This document shows positions 1 to 10,478 of a stretch of DNA of 64,000 nucleotides, piece by piece (position 1 is the stretch's first letter; each line of letters starts with the position of its first letter). The DNA comes from Saururus chinensis (lineage: Eukaryota; Streptophyta; Magnoliopsida; Piperales; Saururaceae), in assembly GCA_035235625.1 (NCBI GenBank), contig CP141147.1, positions 13,691,001-13,755,000 on the forward strand, read 5' to 3'. Made by a program: the position numbers and the translations under genes. Below the pieces are notes generated by a model. The model was not told where the DNA came from. It ran no database searches and was given only the letters and a program-made list of their open reading frames with translations.

Positions 1-45
1 AGTTTTGTTTATCATGAGCTCATACTCACGATATTTTCTTCATAG

Positions 46-393
46 GATGTGGTAAACCTGGTTGATCGGACATGCACATGTGGAAAGTTTCAACATCTGG
101 GGCTACCATGTAAGCATGCAATCGCAACAATCGATAATAGACACTTCTATGTGTCTGAGTACTATGAAAGATGGTACTCTATTGAATTGTATAGAATGAC
201 ATATCGAGAGCCATTACACTCGACGAAAGATAGGCACCAGTGGGCACCGGCTAGAGTTATGCCTACATTCTACCCACCTATCCCACAGAAGCAATGGGGG
301 CGTCCACGAAAAAATCGGATAGAGTCACAACCAAATATTAAAGCCCCGCAAAAATGTGGAACATGCGATCAGTTGGGTCACAACCACAAATAA
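46..393 (+). pseudogene. mudrA-like MULE transposase, C-terminal exon (SWIM zinc finger)
   Basis: Tail of a Mutator-like (MULE) transposase, which would excise and insert the element in the nucleus. The exon opens after an acceptor-like ttcttcatag at 36-45. The translation has a SWIM zinc finger, CTCGKFQHLGLPCKH (CxC, then CxH), followed by the usual YYE..Y...Y stretch and, at the C-terminus, a zinc knuckle CGTCDQLGH. A TAA at 391-393 stops the frame one codon before the last knuckle cysteine (the next codon is TGT), so this copy is broken there. The catalytic DDE core would lie to the left, outside the window. It is convergent with the Ulp1-like gene on the minus strand, the arrangement known for Kaonashi-type MULEs. 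Family call is sure; element boundaries are not visible. Confidence 0.85.
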
Positions 394-754
394 TGTACCA
401 GCGCACAAGAGGGACCTCCCAATGTGGCTGATGTCCCAACGACAAGCCGAAGGAGGTCAAATAATAAAGTACGCAAATGACATAAGGAAGGGCAGCATCA
501 ATCAGGGTTACTTTTTCCACCCCCATTCTTCAGCTGAAATTTTTGTATATGCATCATGTTATCAACAACATGCAATATGTAATTAACGTGTTTTCAACAA
601 CACGATATGTTGTATAGAGGGGATATTGTATATTTGTATCGTGTAATCAGCAACACGTCCAAAAGTGGTTACATGTTACTAATTACAAGATAAGAACAAA
701 CGATAATAAATTCTTTTGACATGCATTTCCATTGATTACACGATATTGGTCATT

Positions 755-774
755 TCGTGTGTTCAAACACACGA
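755..774. repeat. TCGTGTGT/ACACACGA dyad
   Basis: Inverted repeat with perfect 8-bp arms and a 4-nt centre. Related dyads (cgtgtt...aacacg) sit at 587-605 and 637-656. This word recurs through the non-coding parts of the MULE remnant. Confidence 0.8.
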
Positions 775-1232
775 CAATTGCATGATAATAACAACCCAAT
801 TTCTGATGCATCATTCCCGAAGCATCACCACAATGTCCATTGTATCAATAACTTCCATAACTTGGTGGTTCGTAATCCTCTCACCCTGCCTATATATATA
901 TGGGTTAGGGTTTGCAAAATGCTCGCCCACTGATGTTCGGCACCGAGTCGGATTATTCCAGAGATTGCTTTAGTGCCTAATGGTGAATCTTCCTCCATCA
1001 GATATGGTCCTCACCTGCATATGGGGGAAGAAGAACACGTTCAGGCATTATTGCAATGTCGTGAATGTTCCGTCCCATTGCATTTGATCGGTCCTTAGCA
1101 TATATATTTTAGTTACATTTTCCCATTCATAGTTGTATTGAAGTATATCTGAGGAGTTTGCAGGGAGATCGCTCGCACAATGATGTTCTTCATGGAGACA
1201 GATCATTCGGGGGATTGCTTTAGCGGCGGCTG

Positions 1233-1292
1233 GTGAATCGCCCCTCCATTGGATATGGTCCTCACCTATATCCGATGGAGGGCATGATTCAC
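1233..1292. repeat. 60-nt hairpin, copy 1
   Basis: Arms gtgaatc...ctccattggatat and atatccgatggaggg...gattcac pair over about 24 bp with a few mismatches and leave a loop of about 11 nt. The same hairpin recurs at 2077-2136 and 2300-2359. Confidence 0.75.
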
Positions 1293-2076
1293 TAGACTGC
1301 GATATATCAATGTCTCGAATGATCCATCGCATTCGTGACATATCAGTCATCAACATCCTCCGAAGTGGTCGTCTAGCCTCTGAAGTGGTCATACAGATCA
1401 TTATCTTTGTTTTTGTTAAAAAAATGTTTTGTGTATTAGTATTTTTTATGCAATGGACCAATGTTATATAATGTAATATTAGTTATATAATTTTTTGGCC
1501 GCACCAGAATATTAGTTATCTTATTTCATTTTTTTCCCAAATGGTTTGTGAATATTGGTATTTTTTATAACACAACCTAAGCGACTATCGTGAGATCAAT
1601 AATACGATGGCCACCAAGTGATTCGAAAAAAAGTAGGTCGTCGATTCAAATAAATGACATCAGTAGATATCGTTTGATCAATTACACATCATCATCATTA
1701 GCCATAAGTGTAACTCATGTTCTTACTAGAACTACGATAGATATACTAAGCGTATGTTCAGACACACGAAAGATATATCGGTCATATGTTTGGACACACA
1801 AAAGGAGGGAAAGCTCACCGAACGTCCTAGTTCAGCCCAAACCTGCTTTAGTGGCCTGAACCTTCTCATTTGGGCCTCCGAGCCTATCAGTTTGGGGACG
1901 ATAGAACATTCTCATGTGCCCAAACCATTAGGTTCAGGCCGCCTAGCCTGTCAGTTCAGTGTCGTATGAACCTTTTCGATCCAGACTCACTATATATTGG
2001 GGTTAGGGTTCGGGCTCGGCCAGCCTGTGTTCGGTGCCGAGATGGATCATTTGGGAGATTGCTTTAGCGCCGAATG

Positions 2077-2136
2077 GTGAATCAACCCTCCATTGGATAC
2101 GGTCCTCACCTATATCTGATGGTGGGCATGATTCAC
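2077..2136. repeat. 60-nt hairpin, copy 2
   Basis: Same fold as 1233-1292, starting gtgaatcaaccctcc and ending gggcatgattcac, with somewhat more mismatches in the arms. Confidence 0.65.
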
Positions 2137-2299
2137 TATTAGGCAATATATCAATGTCGCGAATGTTCAGTCGCATCTGATCTGATCAGTCCTCACCCAA
2201 TTTATAGCAGTATATCTGAAGAGTGTGCAGGGAGATCATAAACACACTCATATTCTTTGCAGAGACGGGTCATTCAGGTGATTTCTTTAGTGGCAGTTG

Positions 2300-2359
2300 G
2301 TGAATCACCCCTCCATTGGATACGATCCTCACCTATATCCAATGGAGGGCATGATTCAC
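2300..2359. repeat. 60-nt hairpin, copy 3
   Basis: Same fold as 1233-1292. Arms ctccattggata and tatccaatggag are nearly perfect, so pairing was kept although several bases differ from copy 1. Confidence 0.75.
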
Positions 2360-3027
2360 TAGACGGTGATATATCAATGTCTCGAATGATCCGTCGCTTT
2401 CGCAACATATCGGTCATCAACATCCTCCGAAGTGGTTGTCCAGATTGTTATCTTATTTGGTTTTCTGTTTGAAACTGTTCTGTGACTAGCCTCTGAAGTG
2501 GTCATACAGATTTTTATCTTCGTTTTGGTTATTTAAAAAATGTTATGTGAATATTAGTAAGAAACTTATCTGTGACCAGTATTTATCATGAGATCAATAA
2601 TGCAATGGCCACCAAGTGATTTGAAAAAAAGTAGGTCGTCGGTTCATATAAATGGCATTGGTAGATATCGTTTGATCGATTACACGACATCATCATCGGC
2701 CATGCGTCTCCAAGTATTAATGCTACAATCATATTTGTACTAACAATCATCTATAGTAGATGGCGTGTATGCGATAACACGACCTAAGCGACTATCGTGA
2801 GAACTATTATAAGATCGGTTGAAGTATTCTTCTTTTTTCGCATTTTCTGTGAAACGACATTGGCACATATCGTTTGATCGAATAGACGCCACATGGCTGA
2901 ATGTGACTTTGTGTAAAAACAAACATGATAACAACATGTATTTTTGTTCCAGTGGATAATTACAAAATATGGGGTCGAAAGAACAAATTTGTTAGTTAAT
3001 TGTGTCATGAAAAAGTCTATTTTCTAA

Positions 3028-3611
3028 TTATAATTCATCTGCCTCTGGATCAAATTCATTGTTGAATCGGGGCCGAAGAATAGTAGCGCAGATCTGCAGC
3101 CTGACCAAGCCTATTATCTCGAGTTGTCTAAAATCAGGCTTAAGGACGCCTCCTGCCAGCTTTGCTACGTAGTACATGAGGTACAAACCACAATCTTCAT
3201 TTGTTTCCTAATACGGGCATTTCATGATCTTATTCATTGGCCATTGCCTTGCACCCTTTATCTGTATGGCCTTCTCCATTCCATTTGCAACATGTTTCCT
3301 AACACTGTCCACTGCTGCAAAGTGGTGACCATGGTCACCCTTTAGAGGATTGTACCATCTAAACAGCTTCTCCCTACAGCAGACAATAAGCAAGAGAAAG
3401 TGGCATGTGACGTAGATGGAATGAAACAGCTCTCCGTGTTAACATTCAGGCCTCTCAACAATTTGCCAACTAGTTTGCCCTCCTTCTCCTCCGGCCCTTC
3501 GACCAAGCCAACGTTAAAATAGTGTTGAATGGCGAACTTGCCAAAAAAATAGTTGGGGTATGGATATCTAAAATTGTGTTCATCAAGAAGTTGGAAGAAG
3601 ACGTTTATCAC
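3028..3611 (-). pseudogene. Ulp1-like gene last exon, C48 peptidase catalytic domain
   Basis: Begins after gctgtag with VINVFFQLLDE, the usual start of C48 domains. After a frameshift near 3400 the frame reads VTCHFLLLIV (catalytic His region; Trp after His replaced by Phe) and RWYNPLKGD. After an in-frame TAG it reads NEDCGLYLMYY, which carries the predicted catalytic Cys, and ends ILRPRFNNEFDPEADEL. It faces the transposase tail head-on. A related tail lies at 63382-63512. Confidence 0.75.
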
Positions 3612-3789
3612 CTACAGCAAACCCAATGTGTTAGTCATGACACGATGGTCGACAGATCGTGACATCTTTCATATGATAAGTGATTATATCGTATGAATGA
3701 TAACAAGGCAAATTTACAAGTCGTATTATGAAAATTAGCGTATTATGAAAACAACGATTCAAGAGGTCACGGAATCGGACCTTTCCCTA

Positions 3790-4565
3790 GAGGTAGAGGA
3801 ACCGGAACAACCCCAGGATGGACAGGAACAACCCCGGGAGGGACTGGCAGAACACCTGGAGGGACTGGAACAACCCTTGGAGGGACCAAAAGCACCCCAG
3901 GAAGCAAATACAGGAGGGGAATGCACAAATAAAGAAGCAGTTTTGAAACAAGCAATAAAACTAAGATTCAAGCAGAAAGTTGGTCTTGGCGCACCCTTCT
4001 TACCTCCGGTGCCCCAGAAGTTGAGGTCCACCACCATTGAACCACCTGCTCAATGTGAGGAAGCAGTCAAGAAGGTCTTCGCTCAGGGCTCGAAGAAGCC
4101 GAAGCATTTTAGCAACTACATTGATGAGAAGTTAGCCAAGTTTGGACACACTGCCCAGAATGCAAAGCCTGGTGACAAAGTTCCTCTGGCATCACTACCT
4201 GGCCTATACATTAGCTATCCAGCATATCCAAAATCACCCACCCCAGAACCAGCGGGCTCAACCGCTGGCTCCACTGGTAGCACTTTATCAGATACTCCTT
4301 CAATTAATGAGGAAGTACTGGAGAGTATCCGCAATGTGATAGAGGTCGAAGAGAAGGTTGTGAAGAAGATGAATAAGGAGGAGCTCAGTCTGTGGCAAAG
4401 GACTATCTTGACACAAAGTTGGTGTTCCACATTGAGCTTCAGAAGGAGGCAGATAAAGATATTATCATGGAATTTCTATCGAACCCATACAAGTCGTGAC
4501 CCATACTTTCTCTCCTCTACACCGACTACCTATCTCTGTTAAAGCATGAGTGCATAACAAATGAG
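3790..4565 (+). pseudogene. Ulp1-like gene middle part, in inverted orientation
   Basis: Coding-like on the plus strand although the rest of the gene is on the minus strand. It starts in a Gly-Thr-Pro repeat (GTTPGGT units, 3795-3900; the same DNA read in another frame gives an EQP.EG repeat), continues as a lysine/proline-rich linker, and after a frameshift near 4390 ends with LSLLKHECITNE followed by a donor-like GAG|GTAATA at 4565/4566. ITNE is the expected lead-in to the VINVFFQLL start of the C48 domain, which lies on the minus strand at 3611. Longest single frame is 3745-4542 (265 codons). Confidence 0.6.
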
Positions 4566-4688
4566 GTAATATCATTTCATTGCTCATACTTTTAAACTAT
4601 ATCGTGTTATTACTCACACAATTGCATAACTGACAAAATTGAACACTTATTTATCGCTTTATGTTCTTCGACCTCCCGGGGTTGTTCC
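3825..4688. other. Segment bounded by a 17-bp inverted repeat (candidate inversion)
   Basis: The 17-mer ggaacaaccccgggagg occurs at 3825-3841 on the plus strand and exactly at 4672-4688 on the minus strand. Between them the Ulp1-like coding sequence runs opposite to the exons on both sides. The left copy is one unit of a short tandem repeat (about 27-bp units, 3797-3900), so the exact left breakpoint could be up to 30 bp further left. Confidence 0.6.
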
Positions 4689-4793
4689 AAGAATTTTGCT
4701 TTTAGTTTCATTAAAAATCTAGTTATCACGGTCCTTTGCAACTTCGGACCAGTCTTCTTCTTCATTTAGAGGCAGCTTGCGGCTGCCTTTTCT
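4672..4793 (-). pseudogene. Ulp1-like gene exon 3, truncated at inversion breakpoint
   Basis: Starts after the acceptor tgcag at 4794-4798 and encodes a charged stretch (RKGSRKLPLNEEEDW) with one in-frame TAG. It ends in a GTTPGG segment at the 17-bp sequence that is repeated in inverted orientation at 3825-3841, where the gene order breaks. Confidence 0.5.
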
Positions 4794-4971
4794 CTGCATT
4801 TAAGAAGTAAGCAATCACATTAGTAAATAAATGATATGCATGCCAATCGTGTTTTACCTTACACAATGAAACTCTATATCATATTGATGGAAAATGAAAA
4901 AAGGACTAATCGTGTTAACAATCACATTACCACAACCAGATTATTTTCTTAACAAACATCTGCTTCAATGA

Positions 4972-4991
4972 TCGTGTGATCGATCACACGA
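4972..4991. repeat. Perfect 20-bp palindrome TCGTGTGATC/GATCACACGA
   Basis: The strongest of the TCGTGT dyads in the MULE remnant, in an intron of the Ulp1-like gene between exons 2 and 3. Confidence 0.9.
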
Positions 4992-5096
4992 CCACAACGA
5001 AATCGTCTTTCTTAAAGCACAACCGTTGAGATTATCATGTACTTGATTATACGAATATCCCCTTTCGAACACAATATAGTAAAATGTAGTACTTAC

Positions 5097-5859
5097 TCAA
5101 AATGAATCCCTCATCCACCGGCTGAGGGACAGGTACTGGTTGATGTTCAGGGGCAGAAGGTTGGCGAGCTTCTTTGGATTTTGAAGCTCTTGCCTTTAAA
5201 TGAACCGACAGCGATCCTTTGGTCCTTGGAGGAGGGGTTGATGCATGGGTGACTTCCGGTTGAGGGGGTTCATGCGACTATTCTGTCTCCGGTTCCTCCG
5301 GGGGTTGCATCTGTTCTATGAGGCTAGTTGCCACCTCCATATCGCTCTTAACACGCTGGAGTGCAGCTTCAACTCACTCTGTGTTCCATCCCCGCTCACC
5401 GTAGATAATAGCATTCTCCAAAACAACATCACAAATTCCAATCATGAAATCAACTCGCAAGATGAATGATTCAATGACGTCCTGGCTAGAATGTACATGC
5501 CCCAACGTCTCACCATGGAGGGCGTGGATGGGTCTCATTGGCCAGAAAGTCTGCTAGCCCACCTTCTTAGCCTTCGGGGTCGCCATTTGGCCATCCATCA
5601 AGTGTGCCTCTTAGGCAATTGGTGTGATTCGCATAATAATTTGCAAGTCTGGCTTCAGCCACATGAAGACCTCCTCGTACCACTTCCTCATCCGGTGATG
5701 AGCTAGAATCTTCTTCCTCGCCTTTTCGTCGATCGGGTCAAGTTTATCGGCCTTCTCCACGTCGCTCAAAAGTTGGGTAAATCCGGGCCACCTCTTGCAC
5801 CTTGGGCTATATGGACGACCACTTGGAGCCCATATGGACATATGCTCATAAAACCATAC
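5097..5859 (-). pseudogene. Ulp1-like gene exon 2
   Basis: Begins after a ctgtcag acceptor with VWFYEHMSIWAP, a phrase typical of this transposon protein family, and runs to a GTAAGT donor at 5091-5096. It includes a clean 76-codon stretch (5841-5611) and then a charged, proline-rich tail broken by TAA, TAG, TGA and TAG codons in one frame. Confidence 0.6.
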
Positions 5860-5958
5860 CTGACAGATAATACAAAAGAAAATGGTCAGTAGTGTAAATG
5901 GTCAGTAGCGTAAATATGATAATTTAGTCGTGTTACCGATAACATGCTTTGAGGCCAC

Positions 5959-5980
5959 ATCGTGTTTCTAATAACACGAT
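5959..5980. repeat. ATCGTGTT/AACACGAT dyad
   Basis: Perfect 8-bp arms with a 6-nt centre, in the intron between exons 1 and 2 of the Ulp1-like gene. A further dyad, tcgtgt...acacga, is at 6024-6043, and looser ones follow to about 6100. Confidence 0.8.
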
Positions 5981-6198
5981 AGTTAACCATCGTGTAATGT
6001 CCTATACATGATATTATACTTAGTCGTGTTACTGCGCACACGATAGGTCTACGTGCGTGTTATATGTCATACTTCTGATAACACGATTGATTTGATATTG
6101 TGTGAGTGATACGGCGATATATATGTGTGTGTAAACATATCATGTCAGTAGACATACGATAATGGACTTTCTCGTGGTATATAACATATGAGCGTTAC

Positions 6199-6924
6199 CT
6201 GGAGCACTATTGAAGCCCCAATGAGAATTCCGGCTGTGGCGGAACGCTCATCCTATATACTCATGATGTTCTGGTGGGCTGCTAATATGGCTCTCATCAA
6301 CATATCATGTATGATGCCATCCCAATTGTAGCACCCCACAACCGACATGTCATCTATGGAATCACACATATCTGGGGATACTGCTTTGTTGCTCTATGTA
6401 AATAACACGAAGACACCCATGTGCACGATAGCCAACCGTGCTAAGTCCTCATCTAAAACAGTCTGTGTTTTGGTGGCCACTTCTTTCAACATTTCTTCAA
6501 GTCCTGTCTTCTCTGGCCGCTTCCCTTGGAAGAACTTCTTGTAGAATTGCCCCTTGCCTTGGGCAGTGTTCCCCTCGCTACTTTCCAATTTACACAGGTT
6601 CTGTTTTCCACTCAAACCCGTGATCATTGTCACTTCATCCACAATAAGGGGTAGTCTTTTGCCCCTTATGTTGAAGACCTCCTATGAGTCATCCCAACAC
6701 ACACCAATGAGAACATCCAAGAGCGGCCTAGAGATGATGATGGGCTCGCAATCATATACTGGGTAGAACCCAGTCTCCACCAAGATGGCTTTGCATCCCA
6801 GACGTGAATCTACAAGGTCTTTTGATAGACGCAGTCCAGAGGGGAAACTATTCGTTCCCAGACCCAGTCTTCTCACCTAGATTCTCTTCTTCTTCTCATC
6901 TACCGCCTTCATTGACTCCGTCAT
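6199..6924 (-). pseudogene. Ulp1-like gene exon 1 (DUF1985-like region)
   Basis: Reads MTESMKAVDEKKKRI at the start and contains DEVTMITGLSGKQ and DEDLARLAIVHMGVF, which resemble the EFaliTGL and LAlv motifs of DUF1985 proteins. Four in-frame TAG codons interrupt it at 6877-6879, 6682-6684, 6394-6396 and 6253-6255. The donor is ctccag|gtaacg at 6199/6198. The DUF1985 assignment is by motif resemblance only. Confidence 0.6.
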
Positions 6925-7774
6925 TTAATGTAATACTCTAACTGTATATTTGCAAAATTGGATAATATATGTATATCAACAATGGGTCGTGGCCATAATC
7001 AATAGTCGCGCCGATTCACATTATCTAACTAACATCTATTTATACGATAAGTATATCTATCATGTTATCGAACATACGATAAGAGGAAGTGTCATACACG
7101 ATATCATAATGGTTGAATATCGTGTTGCCAACGTCTTATCGAACACACAATATATGACTTATTGTCTTTCTAACAAAACGATAGTATGCTTCGACTGCCT
7201 ATGTTGTGTGCTCTCATGCACGTCAAATCAAAAATCGTGCATACAAATATCCAATGTACATTTTGGTAAAGGCCTTACCACGAAACAGCTGCTAATGTTC
7301 TCCAAGCCGGATTAACCCCTCGTTCGGCCACTGCTTTTCTACAAAGTTTACTCCTTTATCGGGATCGCCACAAATTGAACCTCGCTACACGGCCGAAACT
7401 AGCTATGGGACGTACATAACAAACTTGTTCCGAAACTAACGCCAAAGTGTTTTTCGCAAACTCATTCCACAACAAAAAAAAACCCTAATCTTCAATGTCT
7501 GGTGGATAGGTTGCAAAATCTTCTCTCATGTCACATGAACGCTGCTCAATCAGAGGACTTTTCAATCGGAACGGACTTTTCAATCGAAGGAATCACTAGT
7601 GTCTGAAGTCGTATGCCAATGAATGCGACTTAGTGAGGGTTTTACACGATATAAAACCCTATCTCCAGTCAGGGGTATTTTTGTCCAAAATTTACCTTAT
7701 ATCGTGTTATTCCATGTTTTATGGAATTTTCATATAAAATCCAGGGAATATGGAAAAAGCACTTTATTTAAACG
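6925..7774. other. Spacer with ATCGTGT words, probable MULE end region
   Basis: No gene seen. Words of the TCGTGTT/AACACGA type continue (7040-7150, 7645-7710) and stop after about 7720, which suggests that the MULE remnant ends near there. No terminal inverted repeat can be assigned because the other end is outside the window. Confidence 0.4.
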
Positions 7775-7901
7775 AAGAATGAGTCTATATACACCCCACT
7801 AATCCCCTCAATACTCCGTTTTACTCCTAAAATTCAAGAGGGGGCTTATGGGGTTATTAGGGTACTAAAGTGATTATTAGGGTGCATATAGATGCATTCT
7901 T
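7775..7901. mobile_element. MITE-like foldback element, about 127 bp
   Basis: Ends pair as an imperfect terminal inverted repeat of about 30 bp: aagaatgagtctatatacac at the left and, on the other strand from the right, aagaatgcatctatatgcac. No coding capacity. A target duplication is not evident, so the superfamily is unassigned. Confidence 0.55.
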
Positions 7902-9183
7902 AAGAAAACCCTTTAGTGATGTCAAGGTTCGTACTTCCATCATCTGCGAAAGAGTTTTTCCCCTTCTCACATATTAGCTAAGTGAAGTTCCGGATAAGAG
8001 ATGTGAGTGCTCGATCTCGTAGACATAATTCCTATACAAAACTCACGCTCATATCATTGTCAAAAGGGAACAAAAAAGACTCTTCTTGCATCATTGATGG
8101 GTGGGGCTGAGAAAAATATGCCCTACTAATCAATGAAATGAGTTCATCATGCATGAACCTTAAATGTGAGTGTAGTATTATTCCTAAGAGAAGGATAATG
8201 GTTTTTATATACTAATTTCTATTTAACAAAATATACCATTAAGTTTTGATTGGATAGAGAAAAATAATCTCTCTATTGTCATATGAGGCCCACTTTTTTA
8301 TCTCCAATTAAATTTTGATGTAAAAGTTTAATGGATAAAAAGCGGTGTAGGTTACTAGTATCTTAAAAGAAGTAATGTGTTATGCAACCTCTAAATGAGC
8401 CAGAGACCTATGCATAAACATTGATCCAGCTTCACACAATTTGAAGCCCAAGCCAAACTTTAGAATGAGGTTTATTATGTATTTAATACATCAATATAAA
8501 ATAATTAATTAATTATTAATTATAATAAGTAATTTTATTTAATATTCATTCGTCTTGTTATTTGAGATGCAAAATTACTAATTAAGTATTGATATTCAAG
8601 TCTTCTTAATGTATATTTACTAATTACCTTTTGACATATTTATTTTTGTTGAAAAATTATAAACAAAATAAAGACTTTGATAACCAAAAATATACTAACC
8701 AATGAGAACAATCAAATTAAAATATAAAAGATATACAACAATAAAATCTGGTGCTATCCTTGAGAACAAAGAATCCTCCTGCCTTTGAGCATTTAGAGAA
8801 AGATTATGAGTCTGCCTCATTGTGGTTTGTGACTTTGGTAGATATCGCTCTTGGTGTAGTAGATTTCAATGGTAAAATGAAAGCCCTTATGATAAGTGTT
8901 GTAGCTTGTAATTTTAAAAAATATAAGATAAGTGTTGTAGCTGGTAATTTTTAATAAAATACACCTATATGGTAAGGTGGTAACATATGGTAAAAATGCA
9001 AGTTATAGTGTGTTAAGCAACTATATTTAATGAATGCTTCGGCCTTATACCCAGATAGAAATGGAATGTTAATGGAATAATCAGTTTTGTGTCAAGAAAG
9101 TAATTGGGTCTTATTCTCTCTCTCACTCTCCTAAAGACGTATGAACATGCCTTTTTATGTCTTTTATGTATCTTGTAATCTAT
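7902..9183. other. AT-rich spacer
   Basis: No gene recognised. It holds a 36-bp tandem duplication at 8891-8951 (unit starts gataagtgttgtagc) and otherwise low-complexity AT-rich sequence. Confidence 0.5.
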
Positions 9184-10463
9184 TGTAAGAACATACATGA
9201 TATATAAGGCTAGGGCCTTAGGAATTTGCCTAAACTGCCTAGGGCTCTAGCCGATCCTACATCCAGCCTGACTAGGCTACGTGACCAGTGTCTATTGTTG
9301 GTTTGTAATTATAAAGTGTGGCAAATAAACCTAGAAGAATAAAGTGCCTATAACCCGTATTTGAATTACAAGGTATATCCTCCCTTTTAACCAAAAAATC
9401 AACATTTGATTTTGCTTAAGCTAGCGCGCACTATTCCTATATGTTCTAATGAAAAACAAGCAAAGCAAACACATAAGAATGTTTTATGTTGAAACTGCAA
9501 CGGGAAAAACTATGGGACACTTTGTCCATGCCGACTGTGCACCATGTAAATTTGATATTACTGAGTTGTTGTTCACAAGACAAAAGACTCATTTTTCTTC
9601 AATTGGGTGGTAGTTCACTCCACTCTAACTCTGAATGAATCACTCCTTAGTTGTTTACCGGCATCCAATTGGTCTTCATGTCTCCTTATACTTTTGAACG
9701 ATCCAGATCTTCATGTCTCACCTTGGCATGAATTTTTGTTCACTTGATCTTGTCAACAATAATTTTCAATGAACACCTTGTCACCACAATAGTTTTTGTG
9801 CTTTAATCTCACCACTAATCACTCTTTGAATAATGGTAGACAAATCCCATGAGCAAAAGACTAATTTTCCCTAAAAACCATAAGATAATCCTCTCCTGGT
9901 TCTCCAAGTTTTCTAAACCATCTCTCCTACTCTTCTCGTCTTATATAGAGCCCCCATATCCAAAAGGGAAGTTTAGTCAAACTAGAATCTAAATCAAATC
10001 AGCATGGTCTAAATTAGGTAACTGCCGCTTGAAATGATCGATCATTCGATAGAGCGATCAAACACTTGCTTGTTCTTGAAAATATTGAACAATCATTCAT
10101 TGACCAATTGATCGATCCAACATGCAATTGTTTGGCTATGATTTTGGAGAACCTTGTATAGAACATTCAAGGTCATGGTTCCTTTGACATGGAAATTGAT
10201 CTCTTTGAACAAAATTATAAAATTTTAATCAAAAAGTCTCCATCAATCAACTACACTCTCAAATAATATTTCTTTTACCCTAAGGTGTGTGAATATGATG
10301 TGTGTATGTGTTTTCACCTATCAAAACATGGATTTGAGTCTTCTTCAAGCTTCATCTTCAAAATATGATTTTCAGATATAACATGACTCATACATACATA
10401 TATGATATTGTTTGATCACATAAATAAGTCAATACATGATATATAATAACATATGTTCTTACA
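9184..10463 (-). mobile_element. Copia-type LTR (solo or 3-prime), 1280 bp
   Basis: Bounded by tgtaagaacat and atgttcttaca, an LTR-like TG...CA pair with perfectly complementary ends (15 bp including flanks, 9181-9195 and 10452-10466). On the minus strand a purine tract precedes the LTR (10464-10478), as expected before a 3-prime LTR. A TATATAA box at 9941-9947 (minus) lies about 85-190 bp downstream of a cluster of GATCGATC/ATTCGA words (10034-10135). No polymerase frame is recognisable beyond it. The superfamily call rests on the purine-tract context and is moderate. Confidence 0.5.
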
Positions 10464-10478
10464 ATACTCCCCTTTGGC
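10464..10478 (-). other. Candidate polypurine tract of the Copia-type LTR
   Basis: Minus strand reads gccaaaggggagtat directly before the LTR start tgtaagaacat. Confidence 0.45.

Larger units (their letters stand above)
928..2708. repeat. Direct duplication, period about 1.0-1.1 kb
   Basis: A composite module is present twice: 928-1140 matches 2028-2205, 1140-1400 matches 2205-2440, and 1576-1710 matches 2575-2708. A shorter third piece of the last part lies at 2768-2895. Identity by eye is roughly 80-85%. No convincing coding frame runs through either copy; short open frames here are not conserved between copies. It lies between the transposase tail and the Ulp1-like gene. Confidence 0.75.
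3028..6924 (-). pseudogene. MULE-carried Ulp1/C48-like protease gene, decayed and rearranged
   Basis: A multi-exon gene of the type carried by Kaonashi MULEs: a DUF1985-like N-terminal region followed by a C48 (Ulp1/SENP, SUMO-protease-like) catalytic domain. Proposed start ATG at 6922-6924, terminal stop TAA at 3028-3030. Exons read 6924-6199, 5859-5097 and 4793 to about 4672 on the minus strand; then a block on the plus strand (about 3790-4565), then 3611-3028 on the minus strand. The exons have GT/AG-like borders. By my reading about eleven in-frame stops interrupt it, eight of them TAG, so it is a pseudogene. The role of such genes in the transposon is unknown in general; a peptidase function is inferred from family resemblance. 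Confidence 0.75.

Noticed and set aside
3759..4037. Minus-strand Pro/Ser-rich frame opposite the inverted exon
   Set aside because: The plus strand continues into family-like sequence (LSLLKHECITNE); the minus frame is a mirror of the short tandem repeat.
9181..10466. 15-bp perfect terminal inverted repeat suggesting a DNA transposon
   Set aside because: TG...CA ends, an adjacent polypurine tract and a TATA box in the right place fit an LTR better; no clear target duplication was found for either reading.
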